Positions 1 through 5,019 of a stretch of DNA of 5,019 bases are shown piece after piece. This stretch comes from Bacillota bacterium (lineage in GTDB: Bacteria; Bacillota; Clostridia; Oscillospirales; Acutalibacteraceae). The translations under genes and the position numbers were made by a program. Under the pieces are notes generated by a model. That model had not been told where the DNA came from. It did not search any database and saw nothing but the letters and a program-made list of their open reading frames with translations. The DNA lies in NCBI GenBank assembly GCA_023415895.1, contig JAEZJA010000194.1, positions 1-5,019 on the forward strand, given 5' to 3'. Every line of letters starts with the position of its first letter. The stretch's first letter is position 1.

Positions 1-2122
1 CTTCAAACTCAGCGTATTTCTGACGCAGCTTATCGACCTTGCCCGCAGCCGACAGGCAAAGCAGCAGCCGCTCCATCGCCCTTTCTGAATAGCTGTCCAC
101 CTTGCAGGCATTGTTCAGGCAGTGGAGCGCCCGCTCATAAAGCTCCTGCTTTTCATAGTGCCGGGCAAGCATCAGCGAGGCCTCCACAAACACGCGGTCA
201 TAATACTCCTTCATGTCGTTGACCCAGGTGCTGTCGATATTCTGGAGATAGGTGCCCCAGTATTCCGAAAGCCGGTCAGCGTCTTCCACCAGCCTGGAGA
301 CATTCTTCTCCCAAACGGCCGTACAGATGGAGCCAATTGCGTCCATATCGGTGTGAATCAGCGACAAATCAAGACTATATTTTTTATTCTTATACAGAAT
401 CACATTTTCCAGTTGGTACACGGCCAGCTCCTTGCGCAGGTTGTAGATCATGTTGTGGAGCATAGGCACCGCGTTGTTGGGAATCTCATACTCCCACAAG
501 ATATCCAGCAGCTTGCCGCGTTCGGCCGTCTGTCCGCCAAGGCTGAGAAGATAGGCAAACAGCTCAGCGCCCTTGCGTGTCCTCCAGGGTAGCTCGTACC
601 CGTCTTTGGTGATTATCACGCGGAAATTCCCGAACATATGCACATCCAGAGGCTGTGCTGCCCCGCCGCTCGTTTCCGAATGGTTGCTCGCACGGATCTC
701 CTCGAGCACCTTACGCTCCTTTTCGAGCAGGAAGGGGAGGGGCATATGAACGTCCTGAAAATAAAGCAGCGCGTTATTGACCTGCTTGCGGTAGAGCGTG
801 GGATCATTCGGATAACGGAGCAGTCCGCGGTAAAAGCTGCGCAGAACGCTGTAGTTGTTTTCCTTTCCAAACAGACTGTCTGCCCAGTTGAAATAGGTCT
901 CCATGCGTTCATAGTTGCCGATGCCATAATAATATTGCGCCATTACGCCCAGAGCTGCCGGGTCGTCCGCCACGCTTTGCCTGTCCACGACCGAAATGCA
1001 TTGGCCGAGCAAATCCAGCCGTCCCGAGCGAAGAATTGCCTGACCGTATACGGCGATTGCTGTATAGGCAGTCCCCGCATCGTTATTTTCATAGGCAATG
1101 GCAACTGCCTGGGGGAATTGTTTGCGGCGAAAATAATAGGAAGAAAGGCTCTTCATGATCGACTGTTTGTTTTCGCACGACACTGTCCCCTGCACAGCCT
1201 TGCGAAAAAGCGGCGCGTAAGAAAAGCCCGCCTCGTCCTGACGAAGAAACAGAGTACTTTTCTGTAAACATGATAGAAGGTGCGGCGCATCCGTCAGGGA
1301 AAAGACCTCGGTTGCCAGACGCGCATCAAAGCGGTCAAAATACACGGTTTTTTGCACAAAAGACAAGCTTGCGCCATTCATTGGCCCGAGAATTTCCGAC
1401 TGAATAAACTGTTCCAGACAGGCATCCGATCCATCCATCGTCTGGAGCTCGGCTTGATGGTCAAGAGCATACGCGACACCTGCCGCCCAGCCGCCCGTGT
1501 ACTCCAAGATCTGTTCTGCCCTAGCCGTTTGCTCGCCGCTTTGATAACCTGCGTGCTTGGACAGCGCACCGCAGATAGCCTCACGGCTGAGAAGCAGGCG
1601 GTGTCCCTCGACGACATGACACAAACCGGCAAGTCTGTAGCGCGCGGCAAAATCCGGTATCGTACGCGACGCCAGAATCACCTGCCCCTCGAGGTTCTCA
1701 ATCAGATAACGCAGAATATCATCGGCTCGGTTGCCTGCCGCGCAGACATACTGATCAAACAGGATGGAAACGCCCTGCCGATTGGCGGAACCCACCATGC
1801 GGTTGATTGCCGCCTCCGCCGAGCAGCCCTCGGGTATAGAAAGCTCGGGACAAACCGCGCGCAGCGCATGATATACATCGCTGAGCATGACGGCCTCATC
1901 ATGGTCGCTCTTATCCAGAATACACACCGCCGCCTTTGGCAGCTCGGCTGCCAGACAGCTTAATAAAGAGGTCTTTCCGCAACCAGCCATGCCGCTGACG
2001 ATTACCAGCGGACAGGTCTCTCCCTTTAATTCATCGAGCAACGCAACGGGCCGAATAAACCCGGCACCGTTGTCCCGGAATTTAAGCTTTCTTGCGTTGG
2101 TATAGCCTTCAGAAAAAACCAT
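1..2122 (-). CDS. MalT-like STAND ATPase with C-terminal SARP-type (winged helix + BTAD) DNA-binding module, partial at 3' end
   Basis: A transcriptional regulator that probably couples a sensed signal and nucleotide binding to DNA binding. The frame is open for 707 codons from the ATG at 2122 to the window edge with no stop. Seen in the protein: Walker A GMAGCGKT (residues 44-51); a Walker B-like ILFDQ (about 120-124); ILASRTIP (149-156) and TGGWAAGVAYAL (209-220), both close to the conserved positions of MalT/LuxR-type STAND ATPases; a winged-helix-like part around 254-311; TPR-like helices about 315-475; then an OmpR-like winged helix (about 491-585) with the likely recognition helix in 549-566; then a helical BTAD-type region from about 595. 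Roughly 60 more residues would complete a BTAD domain, so the missing C-terminus is short (inference). The start is chosen for its ATG and GGGAGGAG four bases or less upstream. It follows the 664-residue gene after 122 bases and may regulate this locus; its targets are unknown. Confidence 0.87.
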   Translation of the reverse strand, partial: MVFSEGYTNARKLKFRDNGAGFIRPVALLDELKGETCPLVIVSGMAGCGKTSLLSCLAAELPKAAVCILDKSDHDEAVMLSDVYHALRAVCPELSIPEGCSAEAAINRMVGSANRQGVSILFDQYVCAAGNRADDILRYLIENLEGQVILASRTIPDFAARYRLAGLCHVVEGHRLLLSREAICGALSKHAGYQSGEQTARAEQILEYTGGWAAGVAYALDHQAELQTMDGSDACLEQFIQSEILGPMNGASLSFVQKTVYFDRFDARLATEVFSLTDAPHLLSCLQKSTLFLRQDEAGFSYAPLFRKAVQGTVSCENKQSIMKSLSSYYFRRKQFPQAVAIAYENNDAGTAYTAIAVYGQAILRSGRLDLLGQCISVVDRQSVADDPAALGVMAQYYYGIGNYERMETYFNWADSLFGKENNYSVLRSFYRGLLRYPNDPTLYRKQVNNALLYFQDVHMPLPFLLEKERKVLEEIRASNHSETSGGAAQPLDVHMFGNFRVIITKDGYELPWRTRKGAELFAYLLSLGGQTAERGKLLDILWEYEIPNNAVPMLHNMIYNLRKELAVYQLENVILYKNKKYSLDLSLIHTDMDAIGSICTAVWEKNVSRLVEDADRLSEYWGTYLQNIDSTWVNDMKEYYDRVFVEASLMLARHYEKQELYERALHCLNNACKVDSYSERAMERLLLCLSAAGKVDKLRQKYAEFE

Positions 2123-2124
2123 AG

Positions 2125-2132
2125 CTCCTCCC
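2125..2132 (-). promoter_or_regulatory. Ribosome binding site of the STAND/SARP regulator
   Basis: GGGAGGAG on the minus strand ends two bases before the ATG at 2122. The GGAGG core sits four bases from the start, which is short but workable, and it is the reason for choosing this start. The in-frame TTG four codons upstream overlaps the site itself and has no better signal. Confidence 0.65.
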
Positions 2133-2189
2133 AAACAGTCGGAATACCCGGAACACTCCCAATGCAACTTCACCTGTCGCGCCTTATGA

Positions 2190-2222
2190 CCGCTGTATGG
2201 CGTAGCAAACAGCGGCCATACG
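2190..2222. repeat. Two interleaved inverted repeats in the gap before the regulator
   Basis: On the plus strand CCGCTG (2190-2195) pairs with CAGCGG (2210-2215), and GTATGGC (2195-2201) pairs with GCCATAC (2215-2221). The arms alternate in the order A-B-A'-B' and share one base at each junction, so the two stems cannot comfortably form together and look mutually exclusive. The element lies about 70 bases upstream of the regulator ATG and 25 bases after the stop of the preceding gene. No T-run follows on the minus strand, so it is not a standard intrinsic terminator. It could be an operator for a dimeric protein or a switchable RNA leader; chance cannot be excluded. Confidence 0.45.
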
Positions 2223-2244
2223 CACCCATTGTATTCAAAACCTG

Positions 2245-4239
2245 TCAGTCACCGCCCGCCCCCAGGGCTTCCATAATGGTGGCTTTGTCTGCACGATCAT
2301 CCAGCCCGAGAGCATCCAGCAGCTTTGTCTTTTCTGCGCCGCTGTTCATCAGAATGGAATCGGCGTTCTGCGACGCGATTTCCTTATAAATTGTATCGAT
2401 ATTGCCCTGAAGCGGGTCACCGGTATCGTCAATCGGTGTATTCACATTCAGCCGGTTGACCACAATCTGCTCAGCTTCCTTGTCGGTCACATGATCGGCC
2501 TCATCGGCTTTCTTTTTAGTCACAAAGCTTTGCTTCTTCTTCTCAACCACTTTGCGAACCATTTGCTCCTTCATGGCCGAAGTTGCTTTCGCCGTATCCC
2601 GTCTATTCGACGCACTTAGGCCTGCAGCCGCGCCCTTGCCAAGAGTTGTAATCGCGTTTGCCGCCAATCCGATGGCATTCCCCGTAATACCACCGATTTT
2701 TTTTGCAATATTGGCAATTAAGCCAGCCCCCGCCGCACCAAACTTTGCAACACTGGCGCCAATACCCTTATTGCCTTCGGCGGCCTTTACCCCGGCTAAC
2801 CCATTGGCCATTTCCAATGCCTGTGCCGAGCCCTTGTCTCTCTTTTTGGCACTGCGCGCATTTAACAGCGCACCGGCTTCGTCCTTGCCAAGGGCTTTCC
2901 CCTTGGCAGCGCCCTTAAGCCGCCCATATTCTGCCGAAGAGGCCGTGCCTTTTGCTGTTGCCCCGCCTTGCATGTCCTGCTGCTTTTTCTTCAGACTGTT
3001 GTAACTTCTCAACTGCATACCCGACTTGACCATATCCAGACCGCCGCTCAGCAAATCCATCCCGTTGCCCACAAAGCCGAACACACTGCCCGCCTCTTTA
3101 TTTTTTGCCAATGTCGAGATGCCGCTGCCCATGGAGGAAATCCCCCCAAGCATACCGGCGGCGCTGCTCGCCGCATCCAGACCCGCAAGACGAGAACCGA
3201 CCTTGTTGCCGCTCTTGCGCTTTTTGTCAGCGTCCTTGGCGTTGGAGAACAGCCCATAGCCGCCGGACAGCGTGTTGTACCCTCCGCCCAGAATGCTGGT
3301 GATGCCACCTATGTAATCGCTGGCGCCAAGGTCATCGGACTCCTCGTATTCCTTCCCCTCCGCCTCGGCCTGCTTCTTTTCTTTTTCTGTTTGGATCGCG
3401 CCGGCTAGGTCAAGAGAATCCGTCACATTCCCCACCAAAGAGGTACCGACATCGACCACGGAATCGGCCGTGTCCTTGTGTTCATCAATCCCACTCTTCA
3501 CCTTGGACAAAAAGCCGGGCTGCTGGGCAGGAGGAGCAGGAGGCGTTCCTCCGCCTCCACCTCCGCCGCTTCCGCCACCGCCACCTGTCGGTACGATGCC
3601 GGCCGTGGCTTTCAGCGTTTCTTCTTCGTTGGCCTTATCCTGTGCATATTGGGTCACGTACTTGGTCTTGAGCTCATCCGCACGTGTGGGTGAAGGCTTG
3701 GGCGTGACCGGAGGCCGTTTCTTAGGCGGTACAGTGGGTGGAAGATCCTTGGGCTTGGTCTTGTCTTCCTTTTTCTCAGCGGCCTTGCCAGTCTTTTTCT
3801 CGCCCGGCTGGCCAGTCGGCTTGGCACCCGTTTTCCAACCGCCCTTTGCTTTCTCCCCTTCGGAAGGAGGAGTGGGCTTATCGGCGGGTTTGTCTGCGGG
3901 CTTTTCCGCGGGTTTGTCTGCGGGTTTGTCCCCGGGTTTATCTGCGGGTGCGGTCTTGGCACCATCATCAGCGGAAAGAGTGGGCGGGGCGGCGCTTGGA
4001 TCCGCATTTTTCAGCTTTTCGGCTTCTTGAGGGTTAGGATCCGCAGCAGCTTCTTTCTGATCATCTGCCGTGCCGTTTTCCTGCTTTTTCTCTGCACGCT
4101 TCTGCCAGAATTCCCGAAGCTGTGCGACACTTTTTTTCGGCTCACTGGTGGGTTGCTCCTGTGATGGCTCTGCCTTGGGCTGCACATCCTGCGTGCTCTG
4201 CTGCTCTGTCGGCTGGGAAATGCGCTCGGTTTCGGGCAT
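2245..4239 (-). CDS. Uncharacterised 664-residue low-complexity protein, candidate injection-system cargo or structural component
   Basis: I do not recognise a family. Residues 1-245 look disordered: Gln/Glu/Pro-rich start without a signal peptide, one short amphipathic helix with LREFWQKRAEKK (41-52), a KPAD-type tetrapeptide repeat (101-122), a Lys/Pro stretch to about 190 and a poly-Gly linker (219-231). Residues 249-420 contain about four Gly-rich amphipathic blocks, each ending in a Lys-rich patch (KEKK, KKRK, KNK, KKKQQ). Residues 493-542 are Gly/Ala/Ile-rich and could associate with membrane or pack as helices. The end (560-664) is a Lys-rich helix followed by a more ordinary charged domain. 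The start has an ideal AGGAGGTGA site whose bases overlap the stop of the chaperone-like gene, implying coupled translation. Downstream of an eCIS-like ATPase and a secretion-chaperone-like protein, it may be a delivered effector; a tape-measure-like or lumenal protein is the main alternative. The CDS is sure, the role is not. Confidence 0.88.
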   Translation of the reverse strand: MPETERISQPTEQQSTQDVQPKAEPSQEQPTSEPKKSVAQLREFWQKRAEKKQENGTADDQKEAAADPNPQEAEKLKNADPSAAPPTLSADDGAKTAPADKPGDKPADKPAEKPADKPADKPTPPSEGEKAKGGWKTGAKPTGQPGEKKTGKAAEKKEDKTKPKDLPPTVPPKKRPPVTPKPSPTRADELKTKYVTQYAQDKANEEETLKATAGIVPTGGGGGSGGGGGGGTPPAPPAQQPGFLSKVKSGIDEHKDTADSVVDVGTSLVGNVTDSLDLAGAIQTEKEKKQAEAEGKEYEESDDLGASDYIGGITSILGGGYNTLSGGYGLFSNAKDADKKRKSGNKVGSRLAGLDAASSAAGMLGGISSMGSGISTLAKNKEAGSVFGFVGNGMDLLSGGLDMVKSGMQLRSYNSLKKKQQDMQGGATAKGTASSAEYGRLKGAAKGKALGKDEAGALLNARSAKKRDKGSAQALEMANGLAGVKAAEGNKGIGASVAKFGAAGAGLIANIAKKIGGITGNAIGLAANAITTLGKGAAAGLSASNRRDTAKATSAMKEQMVRKVVEKKKQSFVTKKKADEADHVTDKEAEQIVVNRLNVNTPIDDTGDPLQGNIDTIYKEIASQNADSILMNSGAEKTKLLDALGLDDRADKATIMEALGAGGD
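3547..3585 (-). repeat. Poly-glycine linker tract in the 664-residue protein
   Basis: Thirteen codons (residues 219-231) encode five Gly, one Ser and seven Gly, followed by a Pro/Ala-rich stretch. The tract is built from GGN codons of mixed third base, so it is maintained at the protein level rather than being a pure DNA slippage run. It separates the disordered N-terminal half from the Gly/Ala-rich C-terminal half and looks like a flexible hinge. Confidence 0.75.
3872..3943 (-). repeat. Six tandem 12-bp units coding KPAD/KPAE/KPGD
   Basis: On the plus strand the core unit is GCGGGTTTGTCT. Units begin at about 3872, 3884, 3896, 3908, 3920 and 3932 with a few substitutions each; the first and last are the most diverged. 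In the 664-residue protein they encode Lys-Pro-(Ala/Gly/Thr)-(Asp/Glu/Pro) tetrapeptides around residues 101-122. Because the unit is a multiple of three, gain or loss of copies would keep the frame, so copy number could vary between strains. Confidence 0.8.
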
Positions 4240-4245
4240 AACCTC

Positions 4246-4254
4246 TCACCTCCT
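4246..4254 (-). promoter_or_regulatory. Ribosome binding site of the 664-residue gene, overlapping the upstream stop codon
   Basis: AGGAGGTGA on the minus strand is a near-perfect match to the anti-Shine-Dalgarno sequence and ends six bases before the ATG at 4239. Its first two bases are the AG of the TAG stop (4255-4253) of the chaperone-like gene. Ribosomes terminating on the first gene therefore sit on the initiation site of the second, which suggests translational coupling. Confidence 0.85.
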
Positions 4255-4768
4255 ATTGTATGACGGGGATTCCCGCGTCCAATATTTCCTCAAAGGTCTG
4301 TGTTCCACCGGCAACATGCAGAATGCTGGCATACGCCACATCCACCGTCGCCATAATGATATCCAGAGCCATACCGATATTTTTCAATGTGACATGGGCA
4401 TCCGTCTCGGGATCGACGACATAGCCGTAATTGTAGAACACCTGATTGCGGCCGTAGAAGATGGCGAAGTTGCCGACACACAGAAATTCGTTGAGTCGGT
4501 GCAGCAGTTTTTCCACCGCCGTGATCGTTTCCTCGGGAACATCACTGCAAATCAGCGCATACATCTGTATCTGCGACGTAGAGGGCAAAATATGCTCGAC
4601 ACTGATCTCCAGAGGCAGATTCAGCGTCTGGTCAGACAGCATAGGCATATGTATAGCCAACACGGGCTTGTCTTCATCCCCGCTGAGCTGTACGCCGTTG
4701 GAGACTTCCTCGAGGGCCTCCCCGATCACTTTCAGAAACTCGTATTCCCAATTTTCAGCCATATTCAC
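4253..4768 (-). CDS. YbjN / type III secretion chaperone-like protein, putative
   Basis: A 171-residue acidic soluble protein without signal peptide or membrane segment. Its pattern fits the alpha-beta fold shared by YbjN and type III secretion chaperones: helix (about 6-22), strands around VLAIHMPM, LEISVEHI and IQMYALIC, a helix from VPEETITAVEKLLHRLNEF, the strand pair FAIFYGRNQVFYNYGYVV, and a long helix from about 127. The stretch SDVPEETITAVEKLLHRLNE followed by a G-F-x-I strand is especially YbjN-like. This is a fold-level judgement, not a recognised family. In that superfamily such proteins bind partner proteins; here the partner would be the coupled 664-residue product 13 bases downstream. 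The start at 4768 is GTG with AAAGGA five bases upstream; an ATG two codons inside (4762) has the same site at 11 bases and is nearly as likely. Confidence 0.85.
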   Translation of the reverse strand: MNMAENWEYEFLKVIGEALEEVSNGVQLSGDEDKPVLAIHMPMLSDQTLNLPLEISVEHILPSTSQIQMYALICSDVPEETITAVEKLLHRLNEFLCVGNFAIFYGRNQVFYNYGYVVDPETDAHVTLKNIGMALDIIMATVDVAYASILHVAGGTQTFEEILDAGIPVIQ

Positions 4769-4876
4769 ACAAATCCTTTCTGATAATCCAAAGTGCTTAC
4801 CTTACGAAAATACCGGTTACCCTTCATGTCCGGTCACTGCTATGCCTGTCTGCCTTTCAGTCGGCCAAGGTCTGTG
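4769..4876 (-). other. 108-base gap between the ATPase and the chaperone-like gene
   Basis: No clear promoter is visible. It contains a weak inverted repeat, ACCGG (4812-4816) with CCGGT (4830-4834), followed on the minus strand by ATTTT, which is too weak to call a terminator. A 20-codon frame, ATG at 4827 to TGA at 4765, overlaps the GTG start of the chaperone-like gene but lacks a convincing ribosome binding site. The AAAGGA site of the chaperone-like gene is at about 4774-4779. Confidence 0.4.
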
Positions 4877-5019
4877 TTATTTCGCCAGATATCCGAAATC
4901 CTCAGCGGTCAGAATCTTACCGTATTTGAAAAAATTCAGCCGTACCGCCTCCACAATATGACGGTTTTTGAGTCCTCCATGCTCCGAAGCGGCGAGATAA
5001 GCCGCGTTGGTCAGGATTT
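4877..5019 (-). CDS. AAA+ ATPase of the contractile injection system type (Afp15/Pvc15-like), C-terminal fragment
   Basis: Only the last 46 codons and the TAA stop (4879-4877) are inside the window; the catalytic Walker motifs lie beyond the right edge. The visible tail has a helix starting ILTNAAYLAAS, then GGLKNRHIVEAVRLNFFKYGK and an end ILTAEDFGYL. The order N-A-A-x-L-A-A, then H-I-x-x-A-x-R, then K-x-G-K, then D-F-G-Y is what I know from the lid subdomain and tail of the ATPases that accompany eCIS particles such as Afp and PVC. In those loci the ATPase sits late in the cluster, next to the tape measure, terminator or toxin genes. Other CDC48/FtsH-like AAA+ proteins can share parts of the lid motif, so the class AAA+ is firmer than the eCIS assignment. 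Nothing more can be said of the N-terminal part. Confidence 0.72.
   Translation of the reverse strand, partial: ILTNAAYLAASEHGGLKNRHIVEAVRLNFFKYGKILTAEDFGYLAK

Noticed and set aside
638..1963. Two long plus-strand open frames (638-1267 and 1280-1963) opposite the regulator
   Set aside because: They lie antisense to a frame with clear ATPase and DNA-binding motifs, have Arg/His/Gln-biased composition, no recognisable domains and no good ribosome binding sites.
2123..2244. Sigma-70-type promoter for the regulator (TTGCAT then TATTCC)
   Set aside because: The boxes match poorly and are 15 bases apart, and the implied leader would be too short; other box pairs in the gap are no better.
3470..4030. 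Plus-strand frame of 186 codons with poly-Pro and Gly-rich sequence
   Set aside because: It is the antisense image of the poly-Gly and KPAD repeats of the 664-residue protein; its repeats are fully explained by the minus-strand gene.
4070..4783. Plus-strand frame of 237 codons spanning the start of the large gene and the whole chaperone-like gene
   Set aside because: It crosses two well-supported minus-strand genes and their shared ribosome binding site, and has no domain or start signal of its own.
4765..4827. 20-codon minus-strand frame (MKGNRYFRKVSTLDYQKGFV) overlapping the start of the chaperone-like gene
   Set aside because: The stop/start overlap is suggestive of a leader peptide, but there is no Shine-Dalgarno site before its ATG and no further support.
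4805..4834. Possible intrinsic terminator after the ATPase gene
   Set aside because: The stem is only 5 bp with a 13-base loop and the following T-run is four bases; the genes on either side look like one operon.

Overview
The window holds four protein genes, all on the minus strand, so the locus reads from right to left. They cover almost the whole window. Strong purine-rich Shine-Dalgarno sites (AGGAGGTGA, GGGAGGAG), moderate-to-high GC and a regulator with a MalT-type ATPase fused to a SARP-type DNA-binding module suggest a Gram-positive of the Clostridia. This taxonomic guess is inference only. I see no tRNA, rRNA, CRISPR array or insertion sequence.

Layout in transcription order: (1) 5019-4877, the last 46 codons of an AAA+ ATPase whose tail resembles the ATPase genes of extracellular contractile injection systems (eCIS, the Afp15/Pvc15 type). 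(2) 4768-4253, a 171-residue acidic protein that looks like the YbjN / type III secretion chaperone-like fold. (3) 4239-2245, a 664-residue protein with a long disordered Pro/Lys/Glu-rich N-terminal half, a KPAD-type tetrapeptide repeat, a poly-Gly linker and a Gly/Ala-rich C-terminal half of amphipathic and hydrophobic blocks; I do not recognise its family. (4) 2122-1, running off the left edge, a STAND ATPase regulator (MalT-like N-terminal part, helical middle, C-terminal winged helix and the start of a BTAD domain).

Genes 2 and 3 are tightly coupled: the TAG stop of the chaperone-like gene lies inside the ribosome binding site of the large gene, 13 bases before its ATG. The most interesting reading is a dedicated chaperone followed by its client, an undescribed cargo or structural protein of an injection system, with a signal-sensing regulator of the locus behind them. 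The 122-base gap before the regulator contains an unusual pair of interleaved inverted repeats and may hold its own control site. The eCIS assignment rests on a 46-residue fragment and gene order, and would be settled by the sequence to the right of the window.
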